Of a DNA stretch of 64,000 bases, positions 52,783 to 62,589 are shown in pieces. The first letter of the stretch is position 1. Each line of letters starts with the position of its first letter. Made by a program: the position numbers and the translations under genes. The stretch is taken from assembly GCA_039105265.1 (NCBI GenBank), contig JAPFFF010000063.1, positions 496,001 to 560,000 of the forward strand, in the 5' to 3' direction. The DNA comes from Tritrichomonas musculus (lineage: Eukaryota; Parabasalia; Tritrichomonadida; Tritrichomonadidae). The notes beneath the pieces were generated by a model, which did no database searches, had not been told where the DNA came from, and was given only the letters and a program-made list of their open reading frames with translations.

Positions 52783-53692
52783 TTTAGAGGTGAGACTGCG
52801 AAATTTTAAATGAACTTTTTTCGGAATAATAATCAACAAAATTAAAAATAAATTAAAAATATAGTATTATGGTGTTGTCACCTTTTCATATCATATACTT
52901 TTTTTTAGATTTAATCAAAAAAAATTGAAATTGTATTGATATTTCAAAATGTCATAATTCATATATTCGTCATTATTTTTTCTTTTCAACCATTAAATTG
53001 CATTTGTATATAGATTATCTCTATTTTTTAATAAGAAAGCTATTCAATAAATGCGTTTTTGGAGAAAATTCAAAAAAATATTTTTCAATTTAAAGAGAAA
53101 TTTTCTTCTATATTAAAGATCAAAGGGATAACTATAGTTTATCTCTTAACTTATCTGGTGCAGGCAAACATATCAAAATATTTTTAAAAATTTTTTTACA
53201 ATTTTAGCTAGGATTGAGGTTTAATATTGAATATAATTCTATATACGTTAATGATGTAAACTTCACAAATATACCAATAATTTCATTTGTTTTAATTTTG
53301 GTATCAACATCACAATAAGTATTTATTTTAATATTTATCAATAATTTACCAAACAAATCATGCTTATAATATGATGATAGTTAGTTAAATCATAAAAAAT
53401 CAAAATTTGATTTATAATTCTTAGTCGAAGATTTTAATATTATATTCACATCTATATATTAAATATTGATAATTAAATTATTTATTATTTTGAGTAAATG
53501 GAATTTTTTTATTAAGATAAAATTGAAATTATAATTAGATATAAACAATTCAATTTTAAAAATGGATTTATAGCTAAAAATCTGAAAAAAATATTAGTGA
53601 AATTATCATAAATAGCATTTAATTCTGCAATAAGATAATATTTATTAATATTATTAAAAAATACCAAAAATTTTCGCAGCCTCACCTCTAAA
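52783..53692. mobile_element. Inner 0.9-kb element with GAGGTGAG inverted ends
   Basis: TTTAGAGGTGAGACTGCGAA at 52783 and the inverse of AGAGGTGAGGCTGCGAAAAT ending at 53692 form inverted ends of about 24 bp, each bordered by TA. This fits a TA-targeting (mariner-type) non-autonomous element inserted in the larger one. The interior is AT-rich without a gene. Confidence 0.6.
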
Positions 53693-54482
53693 AATTTCAA
53701 CTTTTTACATTTTTTTTTTTTTGTTGTTTTTCAGTAATAAAATTAAAATTATATTTTTTTGATTTTATATTTGTGTTTCAAATATTATATACATGAAGAT
53801 GGATCAATTTTTAATTAAAAATGATTAATATTCAAGCTTTTTTTGCATAAAACAAAATTGAATTGAAAAAGAGTTTCCATACCTTTGGAGAATAATATGT
53901 AAACGCTTCTGAATAAGTTTAAAAATGAAGGAGAAAAGCATTATCCGCTTTCTTTTAGTTAGTTTTATTATTATACATTATCAATTTAATTGAATCACTA
54001 TATAATAAATTACAAAAACAAAAATTAATAAAGATAATTTAGAGTTTTTTTATCATTTTTTTTCAAATAAATTATTTATTATTTCTATTAATTAATTCAA
54101 AAAAATTGTATATCTTAAACTTTTTCTGTAGCGTTAACATATTATTCTCCCGTTTACATATAATTCTCCTCACTCTATTAGATAATTGCTTTACATATAT
54201 CATTTTATATTTTTCAAAGGATTATTTAAAATTCAGATGATTCAGATATCTAAGAATTTTTGAAATATATTCTGTTACTATCGTATTTAATTAAAAACGA
54301 TTTTACCTCTTTATTTTAGAGTCAATATCATATATATATTTTGTTAACAAATAAAGATATTATAAATAATTATATAAAAGAAAATTAACTTCATTTAATT
54401 GATTATTTATATGTATCTTTAATAAATTAATTGTTATGTTTCGAAAATGATCGTAATAATCTGCTTAAAATTGTCAATTGCT

Positions 54483-54488
54483 TCATTT
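54483..54488 (+). promoter_or_regulatory. Initiator TCATTT adjoining a start codon
   Basis: TCATTT directly precedes the ATG at 54489. This decides the start over the upstream in-frame ATG at 54447, which would lie before the transcription start. Confidence 0.55.
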
Positions 54489-55571
54489 ATGAGTAATAAC
54501 AACCAACCACAGCCAGATCAGCCACCAAATCAAGGAGAACAACCAATAAACGATCAAAGATTGCCAAAATCTCAAAAAGCTCCAGGAAACGCAAAACAAA
54601 GAAGACGTGAAAGAAGATTACAAGAACGTAAACAAGCAAGAAAAGCAGAAAAGCAAAGAATGAAGTTACAAAAACAAGCTATTTCACACTCAGCTAAAAA
54701 ATCACATAAGAATCCAAGTGGTAACATAGGATACAATCTTGATTACTATGATTATGATTTTTATTATAGTTACAGTGATGATCAAAGCGATTCTAATGAC
54801 GAAGTATTAAATGTTGAATACTTCCAAAAATATCCAGAATACTCTGAAGATGACCGTAATAAAAATAAAAATGACAATAATAATAACAATAATGACAACA
54901 ACAACAACAATAATGACAATAACAACAATACAGATAAACCTAATGCGAAACAAGGAAGAAAGATTGACCAAATAATATCAAAGATTTCAAATATAGATAC
55001 AAAAATAAACGCACATCAAATGAAGTTAAATCGTCTTTATAAAAAGAGAATGAATCTTGTCCATAATTTAGAAAAAATTCAAAATACAAATGCTCCTAAA
55101 AAGAATAAAAAACAAAACCTAAACAAAAAACAAAGAAGACAAGAAAATAACGTAAACGATCAAAATATACAATCAGATCCACTACAGAATCAATCCCAGC
55201 AACAATCTCAACAACCACAGCCAACTCCCCAACAGCAAATCCAAAACAGCAATCAACAACAGAATCAAGATCAGCAACAACCTCAACAAGAACAGCAATA
55301 TTATATGCATTATTACGGATATCCTTGGTATTATGAAATGTATGGGCAAAATTATGGGTATCAAGATTATAGTGATGGATATGATGACGAAGAAGAAGAA
55401 GAAAGTGAAAATGGTCAGATTAATAATGAAATTAAAGAATCACCGGATCAATTTGTTATTGAAGAGGAAGAAGATAATGATTCTGGAAATAATCAACAGA
55501 ATCATCGCCGTCATCCAACATATCCAAGTCATGCCAATGAAAGATTTTGGGAGCAATATCTTTGGCAATAA
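54489..55571 (+). CDS. Asn/Gln/Tyr-rich low-complexity protein
   Basis: 360 residues from the ATG beside the initiator (MSNNNQPQPDQ). Order: a Pro/Gln tail; a strongly basic helix (QRRRERRLQERKQARKAEKQ); a Tyr/Asp stretch (NLDYYDYDFYYSYSDD); Asn runs; a coil (ISKISNIDTKINAHQMKLN); a Lys/Gln-rich tract; YYMHYYGYPWYYEMYG; an acidic stretch; and a His/Arg end. The mix of basic, Tyr-rich and Gln/Asn-rich tracts is typical of RNA-granule or nucleic-acid-associated prion-like proteins; that is inference. No folded domain is recognised. A longer frame begins at 54447. Confidence 0.65.
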   Translation: MSNNNQPQPDQPPNQGEQPINDQRLPKSQKAPGNAKQRRRERRLQERKQARKAEKQRMKLQKQAISHSAKKSHKNPSGNIGYNLDYYDYDFYYSYSDDQSDSNDEVLNVEYFQKYPEYSEDDRNKNKNDNNNNNNDNNNNNNDNNNNTDKPNAKQGRKIDQIISKISNIDTKINAHQMKLNRLYKKRMNLVHNLEKIQNTNAPKKNKKQNLNKKQRRQENNVNDQNIQSDPLQNQSQQQSQQPQPTPQQQIQNSNQQQNQDQQQPQQEQQYYMHYYGYPWYYEMYGQNYGYQDYSDGYDDEEEEESENGQINNEIKESPDQFVIEEEEDNDSGNNQQNHRRHPTYPSHANERFWEQYLWQ

Positions 55572-55919
55572 TATAAAATAGTTTTTTGAAATAATTATGA
55601 TAGTATTTTTTTTTTTAGAATTCATGAATTGAATACTAAAGATTTTATTTCATTCAAATTACTTTTGAATATATTTTTATTTCACATGCAATTTATATGC
55701 TATCTTATCAAGATACAGTAAAAAGAAAGCTTTTTATCTCAAATTATTTAAGAGAAATGTGATATGAAACACATAAAACTCAAAGTTTTTTCGATTGGTA
55801 AATCATATCATTTGAAATAAAGGCAATTTTCTACTTAAATTTCAATATATATTGAATTTTTCAAAAGATATGATATGTTTTTTGAATAAAAGATATATAA
55901 TTGAATAGTTTCTAACGAT

Positions 55920-55925
55920 TCACAA
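55920..55925 (+). promoter_or_regulatory. Initiator TCACAA
   Basis: TCACAA ends 8 bp before the ATG at 55934 and fits the TCA[C/T][A/T][A/T] consensus. Confidence 0.45.
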
Positions 55926-55933
55926 AATTATTA

Positions 55934-57310
55934 ATGAATTTAGCTCCACGTCCACGACATCGAAGTAACTCATTCACCAAAACACAAGGAAACTCCATTG
56001 GTAATATTGAACCGACCAACCTTAATGACATTGAGCAGGTGCTACGAGGAGACAATATCTTAAGAGGAAATAAAGCATATCGTCGTTCTGCTCCAATTCA
56101 ACAGAATGACACCATTCCCCGTGCTGTTGGAAAGTACGTTCTAAGAACAACAATTGGCGAGGGTTCTCATTCTATATACAAACTTGCAGCTCCTGCAAAT
56201 GAGCCCTCCAAAAAACTTGCATGCAAGGTTATTGAAAAGATGAAGTGCTCGGCTGAACCATCTTTCCAAAATCTTTTTGAGAAAGAAATGAGAACTTTAT
56301 CCCAACTTCAAAATCCTTTCATAATTAATTTAATTGATTTTATGAGCGACAATCACCGTTATTATGTGTTTTTCGAATATTGCCCTCGAACATTGCTTGA
56401 TGTTTTACTGAAATCAGGGCCTTTATCTGAATTAAATGCTGCAAGGTTATTCAAACAAATCATCCAAGGAGTTAAATATATCCATGATTCTAATATCGTT
56501 CATCGTGATCTTAAGCTCGAAAATATATTGATATCAACAGATTACAATACCGAACTTAAATCAGGACCATCTTCACCAGTTAACTCCAGCCCTGTATCGA
56601 GTTTTAATTCCCCTAGTTTATTTAAAGCGGGAAGTGCAAGCATGATTCCTCCTCCATCTACAAGCAATATTATTGGAATACCAAAAATATCAAGCTTCTT
56701 GTATTCAAAAAGTATTAATATGGAAGAAAACGATGGCCTTGTTTCAACCCCATGTGGCTCACCAAATTATGCATCTCCTGAAACGCTCAGTGGAAAACCA
56801 TACGATGCCAAAATTAGTGATATGTGGAGTCTTGGCGTTATCCTTTATACAATGGTAGTAGGAAGCCTTCCTTGGACAGCTAAACAAGCGCCAGCGATGT
56901 TCGACCAGATTAAAAAAGGACAATATAAAATTCCTTCACACATATCCGAAAAATGCAAAAACCTTATTTCTTCTCTCTTATGTGTTAATGTTACAAAAAG
57001 AATCAAAATTGATCAAGTGCTAAACCATCCTTTCATCAAAATGGCAAAATATCCCAAATATCTAACACCAAATGGCGTACCTTTATCATATTCGTCTTCA
57101 TTGCCAGCATCACCCGTTTCATTGCTTGAAAAATCTGTATTCGATCTTCAATCTTCATCTCCAGAATTAGCTGAAGTTGAAATTGAAAATGAAGATCCCT
57201 CTCTTTCTCCAAAAGGTAATAAAATTGAACCGAGAAAGAAAAGAGCACACATTCCAAGGCCTAAGAGAGCTTCAACATCAGTTGCTATTAATGTCAATAA
57301 TTATTTATAA
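55934..57310 (+). CDS. CAMK/SNF1-like kinase with DFG replaced by SFL
   Basis: A 458-residue protein. The kinase domain spans about 67-365: Gly loop GEGSHSIYKL 75-84, lysine 98 (LACKVI), helix C FEKEMRTL, HRDLKLEN 190-197, CGSPNYASPE 274-283 (APE as SPE), DMWSLGVILY and HPFI, which is CAMK/SNF1-like. A Ser/Pro-rich insert of about 50 residues (205-248) follows the catalytic loop. Where KISDFGLSK should stand, the protein has KISSFLYSK (251-259), so the Mg-binding Asp and the Gly are lost. This suggests a pseudokinase or unusual metal use. The tail is Ser-rich and basic. Confidence 0.85.
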   Translation: MNLAPRPRHRSNSFTKTQGNSIGNIEPTNLNDIEQVLRGDNILRGNKAYRRSAPIQQNDTIPRAVGKYVLRTTIGEGSHSIYKLAAPANEPSKKLACKVIEKMKCSAEPSFQNLFEKEMRTLSQLQNPFIINLIDFMSDNHRYYVFFEYCPRTLLDVLLKSGPLSELNAARLFKQIIQGVKYIHDSNIVHRDLKLENILISTDYNTELKSGPSSPVNSSPVSSFNSPSLFKAGSASMIPPPSTSNIIGIPKISSFLYSKSINMEENDGLVSTPCGSPNYASPETLSGKPYDAKISDMWSLGVILYTMVVGSLPWTAKQAPAMFDQIKKGQYKIPSHISEKCKNLISSLLCVNVTKRIKIDQVLNHPFIKMAKYPKYLTPNGVPLSYSSSLPASPVSLLEKSVFDLQSSSPELAEVEIENEDPSLSPKGNKIEPRKKRAHIPRPKRASTSVAINVNNYL

Positions 57311-57469
57311 AGCTATACCCATTCGATTATAATATTAAACAATTCTGCTTCATAATTTAATGGAAAGGAATTGATTTTTTATTTTAACATTTGGAAATGT
57401 ATAAATTATGATAACCATATATGAGGAATTAATTATCATCCTACAATACACAATTAGTTATTGTGCTAA

Positions 57470-57541
57470 GGGGCTGTAGCATAATGGTATTGCGTGAGAC
57501 TCCAGATCTCAAGGTTGGGGGTTCGACTCCCTTCGGCCTCA
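57470..57541 (+). tRNA. tRNA-Trp (anticodon CCA)
   Basis: 72 bp. Acceptor stem GGGGCTG pairs with CGGCCTC followed by discriminator A. The D arm holds AATGGTA. Anticodon stem TGAGA/TCTCA encloses CTCCAGA with anticodon CCA. The T loop is TTCGACT. No intron and no encoded CCA end. Confidence 0.93.
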
Positions 57542-57544
57542 TAA

Positions 57545-57551
57545 TTTTTTT
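57545..57551 (+). terminator. RNA polymerase III T-run terminator
   Basis: A run of seven T starts 4 bp after the tRNA, followed by a second T run. Confidence 0.7.
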
Positions 57552-57597
57552 GATTTTTTTTATTTAACGTACAAAGATTTTGCATAACGCTAAAAAA

Positions 57598-60500
57598 ATG
57601 GACTCTTCGAACGAAGAATCATTTGATTACAATAGCGCCGAGAGTTTGCAAAAAGAAAACCAATCCATTCAATTATTATCACGAAATTCCATTTTGTATC
57701 AACATGCGGCTGCATTATCGAATTTTTTACAAAAAAATCAAATTACAAATGAAACATTACTAAATTCTGAAAATCGTAAAAATATTAATCAATTAATTTC
57801 GAATATTGCTAATGATTTGTCTTTAATAGATTCTTTTTCTCAAATGGAATTAAGCCCAGAATCGACGATAAGCGAAGTATATCAACTTTTATCATATGCA
57901 TTATACATCACGGCTCAAAATAATAATAATTTAAATCGCCTTTTAGCTGATGAAAACCAATCTTTAAAAAAAGAACTGTCAATTTTACAAAGTAATTATA
58001 ATCAATTAACTCAAAATAAGTCTGGCTTTCAGGATATTTCAAAATCGTCCAATGATTCTCCAAATCTCCGAATTAAGCAAACTGGAATATTTAACAATGA
58101 AGTTGAAAAATATAAAGACATGGAAAAAGAAGTATCTAATTTGATTATTTATTTGAGAAATCATTTTAATCTTTCTGAATCAACAAATCTTTATAATATT
58201 ATAGATGCGATAAATATTAAATGCACATGCGAAATTAGCGAAAAAGATAGAATCGAACAACTTATGATGCAAAATCAAGATCTTGAAGATCGATTAATGA
58301 ATCTTCAAAATGAGAAATATGAAATTGAAAAGAAACTTTTTGACCAAAAAACGAACAATCAAAGCGAAATCAATTCGCAAATTTTTTTATTGGAAAATGA
58401 AATCAATGCGCTTAAAAGCCAATTAAAAAATATCGCTCAGAAATGCGAATCCAGAAAGTTAAAATCACAATCTTTAATCAAAACGATTAATGAACAAAAT
58501 GACCAGATAAAACAATTAACCCGTGATCTCGAAACGTCAAAAATAAATTATGACAAATTATTAATTGATTTTGAAGATAAGAAAAAGAATGCAAATGAAG
58601 ATAATCAAATCATTTCTAATAACGAATTACAAATAAAAGATGACGAAATTAGAAATCTTCATTCAGCTTTAAATGAATTATCAGCGCAATTAGAAAAAAT
58701 GAATGAAGATTTAATGTCCGAAACGACGATGAAGAATCATCTTTTTAACGCGCTTCAATTTCAAAATGAGATAATGAATAATATTGAAAAGAAACTCAAA
58801 GACGAAGAACAAAAAAGGAACGAACAAAGACATTCCAAAATCTTATTAAAATCGTCAATATTAAGCAACTTAAACGATGAAATCGAAGAAGAGGAAGAAG
58901 AAAACGAATACAACAATCAAAACCTAATTAACGACCTAATTCAATACGTTTCAAAAAGCGGTATTGAAAAAGTGGAAATTGAGAAGATTGAAAACATTTT
59001 ACAAAACGAAGACTTGACTTTTTCAATGAAAATCAAATGCACCTTAAATTCGCTCCTAACGACCGTTAATCTCAAAACAAAAGAAAACGAAGAAAAAAGT
59101 GCAACCGTAACCGAAATTGAAATCAAAAACTGCGACGATGACGAAACGATGAAGAGTCAAAATTATAGATTGAAGAAATATTTGGCCAATCTATTGTATT
59201 TCATTGAAAAAGTTTCAAGCAGTGGTGAAATCCAGAACTTTTTCATTGAATCTGACATAAATTATGATTTCAGAGGAAAATTGGTCGCACAATGCACACG
59301 TATCGAAACCTTCCTTAAGGAAAATGGAATCGACATTGATGAAGAGAATTTCATTCTTGAGAACAGCGACTTTTCTGACATTTTATTTGACATTTCGAAC
59401 TTTTCAAACGACGTCGAGCAGCAAGTTTACAACCCTGACGCACAAGAGCTTCTTCTTTTGCTGCGCCAGTTTGCCTTTGTGAACGACGCGATACGCCGAT
59501 TTGCAGACGAGATGAAGACCCAAGCTGAGAAGTTCTTGTCAGAAATAAAGCAGCTCAGATACCAGATAAGCGAGAATCAAGAGCAGCACACTGAAGAGCT
59601 GAACAAGACGACAGAAGCACTGCAGAACGAGATCAAGAAGGAAAGGACACTCACAAGCATCATCAGCCAAATACAGACCATTTTGCTAGAAATAAAAATT
59701 TCTGAAGAGAATGTCAAACCGAAAAAAGACATTGAAAAAGTGGAATCATCAAAAAGTAAACGTGCCATAAATAGCAGTGAGGAAGTCGTGTTTGAAGAGG
59801 AAGAAGAGGAAGCTGAAAGTGAAATCCAATTTGTGAGCTCAAGTGAAAACAACAACTTTTTGAATACCGTTAACGATCAAGATTTGAAAGGAAATAACGA
59901 ACTTTATATTTTGAAATGTTTACAATTAATTCAGAGTGGAATTCAATTGAATGACTTTTCAAACGAAGTAATTGAAAATAATCAGAATTCGTACGTTAAG
60001 AAAATTGAGACAAAATTGAATAACGAAATTGAAAAAAGAAAGAAAATTGAATCAAAGGCAAGAGAAGAGATTCTAAAACTTCAGAACAAAATCAAACGTC
60101 TCAAAAAACAGTCATCTTCAGACAAGCAGAAATTTCTTGAAGAGATTGACTTTGCAAAGAAGCAGATAGATGATCTATCGGCCTCCTTCATTGAATCGCA
60201 CGACTCGTCGAACAAATCGAAGAGTGAAATTGAAGAGAAAAACACGTTAATTAATTCATTGAATGAAAAAGTTCGGCAGCAAAACGAAGAAATTGAAAAA
60301 TTGAAGGGTCTGTTTGATTTGGAAAAAGAAAAAATTATTGAGGAGTACCAAAGCCAAAGTGAAAGAATATTCAAAGAAAAAGACGATAGAATTAATACAC
60401 TTTTGCTATCGTTGGAGAACTCTCAAAGCAATTCACAAGAAAAAGTGCGGGAAATGAAGCAAGATTTGAAGCTAACTATTAAAAAGTTACAAAGTGACTT

Positions 60501-61542
60501 AAACTTGGAAACTGAAAGAGCAAATCATATTAGAGACCACTATGAAAAACTTTTGAATGATTTGAAGGAGAAATTGAATCAAGCAAGAGCCTCTGAAAAA
60601 GTTGCAACCGAAAAAGTTTTCAATTTTGATAACGAGCTGAAAAGTGCTAAATCAACAATATCAAAGTTGAGAATTGACTTGAAAATGCTCAGTTTGAAAG
60701 TTGTAGCTGCTGATGATAAATTAATTAGAGAAAGATCATTATTTGATTCGCAATTAAAAATGAAAATTCTTGGATTACAAACTGAACATCATGATGAAAT
60801 AAATGAACTTAAAGAAAAATATGAAAATGATATTCATAAATTATTTATGAAAATCTGCGAGATTTTCAAAGATTTTATAGATTTCAATATGACTTTTTCA
60901 GAAGATTCTGTTTTGAATATTTTACAACAGGTTTCAATCGCATTCAATCAATCAAATCAAAAATTACTCAAAAAGAAGTCGATTTCTTCATTATTGTATG
61001 AAATTAAAAGTTTACTGAATGTTAATCACGACAAAGATATTATAAGCACACTAACAAACATAATCAATGAAGCAAACGAGTACAAAGATAAAAAGATACT
61101 TTTAGAAAATAACCAAAAGAAAACCAATATTTTATTAAGGAAGGTTAAAGCAATAAATAATAATGATAGTTCGTCTAGAGAATGGGAGGTTTGGGCCAAA
61201 AGACTCTATTCTTTAATAACTGAGAGTTTTTCGACTCCAAAATCTGCTAAACAGCTTCAATATGCGATAGAGGAAGCATTGCTATCAGCAATTGGTCAAA
61301 GACAATTATGGAAAAAACTGGAAATTCTTCGAAAAGAAAAATCGATTTTAACATCTGGTTTAATTTTGGTTTATCCTAAGAGACAAAAAAGAAATTTAAG
61401 CTCAAACGATAATATGAGTACGGATTCATTTCAATCTCTGATTTCACTTATCGCTGCATATATCAGTATATATAGAATGCAAAAACTTGCGGGCCATTTA
61501 AAATTTAACATTGATTTTTCGTCAAAGAAAGATAACTGTTAG
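57598..61542 (+). CDS. Very long coiled-coil protein (1314 aa)
   Basis: Starts at the first ATG (MDSSNEESFDYNSAESLQ). Residues 30-130 form a helical head; about 130-1080 is coiled coil broken by acidic loops (EEEEENEY near 445, EEEEEEAESE near 745). Residues 1090-1314 are more globular, with SREWEVWAKRLYSLITESF near 1200 and a basic YPKRQKRNLSS. No motor, CH or LRR domain. Likely a structural or tethering protein. The segment 59400-59700 has GC-rich codons inside AT-rich surroundings. The start lies only 56 bp after tRNA-Trp, so its promoter must overlap the tRNA gene or its terminator. Confidence 0.75.
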   Translation: MDSSNEESFDYNSAESLQKENQSIQLLSRNSILYQHAAALSNFLQKNQITNETLLNSENRKNINQLISNIANDLSLIDSFSQMELSPESTISEVYQLLSYALYITAQNNNNLNRLLADENQSLKKELSILQSNYNQLTQNKSGFQDISKSSNDSPNLRIKQTGIFNNEVEKYKDMEKEVSNLIIYLRNHFNLSESTNLYNIIDAINIKCTCEISEKDRIEQLMMQNQDLEDRLMNLQNEKYEIEKKLFDQKTNNQSEINSQIFLLENEINALKSQLKNIAQKCESRKLKSQSLIKTINEQNDQIKQLTRDLETSKINYDKLLIDFEDKKKNANEDNQIISNNELQIKDDEIRNLHSALNELSAQLEKMNEDLMSETTMKNHLFNALQFQNEIMNNIEKKLKDEEQKRNEQRHSKILLKSSILSNLNDEIEEEEEENEYNNQNLINDLIQYVSKSGIEKVEIEKIENILQNEDLTFSMKIKCTLNSLLTTVNLKTKENEEKSATVTEIEIKNCDDDETMKSQNYRLKKYLANLLYFIEKVSSSGEIQNFFIESDINYDFRGKLVAQCTRIETFLKENGIDIDEENFILENSDFSDILFDISNFSNDVEQQVYNPDAQELLLLLRQFAFVNDAIRRFADEMKTQAEKFLSEIKQLRYQISENQEQHTEELNKTTEALQNEIKKERTLTSIISQIQTILLEIKISEENVKPKKDIEKVESSKSKRAINSSEEVVFEEEEEEAESEIQFVSSSENNNFLNTVNDQDLKGNNELYILKCLQLIQSGIQLNDFSNEVIENNQNSYVKKIETKLNNEIEKRKKIESKAREEILKLQNKIKRLKKQSSSDKQKFLEEIDFAKKQIDDLSASFIESHDSSNKSKSEIEEKNTLINSLNEKVRQQNEEIEKLKGLFDLEKEKIIEEYQSQSERIFKEKDDRINTLLLSLENSQSNSQEKVREMKQDLKLTIKKLQSDLNLETERANHIRDHYEKLLNDLKEKLNQARASEKVATEKVFNFDNELKSAKSTISKLRIDLKMLSLKVVAADDKLIRERSLFDSQLKMKILGLQTEHHDEINELKEKYENDIHKLFMKICEIFKDFIDFNMTFSEDSVLNILQQVSIAFNQSNQKLLKKKSISSLLYEIKSLLNVNHDKDIISTLTNIINEANEYKDKKILLENNQKKTNILLRKVKAINNNDSSSREWEVWAKRLYSLITESFSTPKSAKQLQYAIEEALLSAIGQRQLWKKLEILRKEKSILTSGLILVYPKRQKRNLSSNDNMSTDSFQSLISLIAAYISIYRMQKLAGHLKFNIDFSSKKDNC

Positions 61543-62094
61543 ATATAATTTCAAATATTTAATGTCTGTTAATAAATAGTATTTTTTTGATTTTTATTTT
61601 TAACGTTTTTTATTTTAAAATTGAGTTCCACTTTTTAAATTAATTTGTGATTTTGAGATTTGAGAAATCCCATCAAAATTTTTTTTAAATACATCAATAT
61701 TTTATATGTATTTTGCACTATTTTTAAATAGATTAAAAATAATACATATATATTAGAATATATAATGATTAAATTTTTATATTATACAAAAGAAAAAAGA
61801 AGATATACTTATGATTTCGAAATATAGAAATTTTAAAATTGACCAATAAGGACAAAATATAAATTCAATTTTTTCTGATATAAATTTAAAATATAATTTT
61901 TCTTTAATCTATAAATATTTAAAGAAAAACATTTATTTAATTTATTTATTAAGAATATAAAATATATTATGATTTAATTATTTATTTTGTATTTATTCTT
62001 TTACGAGCTTTAATCATAATATTCTTATTTTTCCTTTTAAAAATTTGAATAAAATTTTTGAAAATCTTTGTATCGTCCAGACTTTATAAACTAG
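61543..62094. other. AT-rich intergenic stretch
   Basis: No gene or repeat seen. Confidence 0.6.
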
Positions 62095-62103
62095 TCAAAA
62101 AGT
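62095..62103 (+). promoter_or_regulatory. TCAAAAAGT word before eL6
   Basis: TCAAAAAGT 28 bp before the eL6 ATG, next to GTAGGAGGTCGACC, a GC-rich leader unlike the flanks. Confidence 0.3.
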
Positions 62104-62130
62104 AGGAGGTCGACCTTTCTGTTTCTAATA

Positions 62131-62589
62131 ATGGCCGAGCTTTTGTTCATCGCTCCAGTTGAGAAAAAGGATCCAAGACGTCCAACATGGCGCGGTATCC
62201 CACGCGTTTCTTTTACCCGCCCAGCAGTTGCTTCAGAAATTGATCCAATCAAAGCAGATGTTCCACCAGCAGTCGAACGCAAAACTCGCGAATCTCTTTC
62301 AGTCGGAACAATCGTTATCATTTTAGATGGAGAACATAAAGGCAAACGTGCAGTTGTCGTTGCAGATAAAGGCGCTGGTGTTGTCAAAGTATGTGGTGTT
62401 GTTGTTCCAGCTTGCGAAATCGATCAAGATTATTTAATTGCTACATCAGTTAAAGTTGATGGCGTTAATGATGGCAGCAACGAAGGCGCAATCAAAGCTG
62501 CAGCAGAAAAGACAGCAGATCTTGTTGAATACCTCAGCACACCATTTAGCCTCAGACCAGGTGATCGCCCACATTTAATGAAATTCTAA
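62131..62589 (+). CDS. RPL6: 60S ribosomal protein eL6
   Basis: A 152-residue protein. LSVGTIVIILDGEHKGKRAVVV (about 55-76) is the KOW-type core of eL6, followed by GVVKVCGVVVPACEIDQDYL and IATSVKVDGV, the eL6 signature before the basic tail. It is a component of the large cytoplasmic ribosomal subunit. It is shorter than most eukaryotic eL6 proteins (about 176 or more), with a reduced N-terminal extension and C-terminal tail. Codons are strongly biased to GC-ending forms, as expected for a highly expressed gene in this AT-rich genome. No TCA-type initiator is obvious in the leader. Confidence 0.9.
   Translation: MAELLFIAPVEKKDPRRPTWRGIPRVSFTRPAVASEIDPIKADVPPAVERKTRESLSVGTIVIILDGEHKGKRAVVVADKGAGVVKVCGVVVPACEIDQDYLIATSVKVDGVNDGSNEGAIKAAAEKTADLVEYLSTPFSLRPGDRPHLMKF

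Larger units (their letters stand above)
51212..53886. mobile_element. 2.7-kb element with 15-bp inverted ends, fold-back interior
   Basis: AAAGGTATGGAAACT at 51212-51226 and its inverse at 53872-53886. The left half holds a small open frame (51585-51902, MSFFEKFFHIFPHIDISNS) followed by a 126-bp repeat unit coding FPKSQTSSPI- and DNSFTIS-containing segments. The frame is not fully open. An inverted, internally shortened copy of this left half follows at about 52160-52490. A truncated relative lies at 28097. No transposase is visible, so it is non-autonomous or eroded; the superfamily is not recognised. Confidence 0.65.
51172..54195. mobile_element. Outer inverted-repeat pair enclosing nested elements
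   Basis: TGTAAAGCAATTATCTAAT at 51172-51190 recurs inverted at 54177-54195, 19 bp perfect. Inside lie the AAAGGTATGGAAACT element and its contents. Further inverted words (GGAGAATAATATGTAAACG at 53886 and an inverted relative at 54131-54152) show repeated insertion or fold-back duplication here. Confidence 0.55.

Noticed and set aside
45177-54195. Possible Maverick/Polinton remains
   Set aside because: No polymerase B, integrase, packaging ATPase, protease or capsid signature seen; the pieces fit ordinary DNA transposons and non-autonomous elements.
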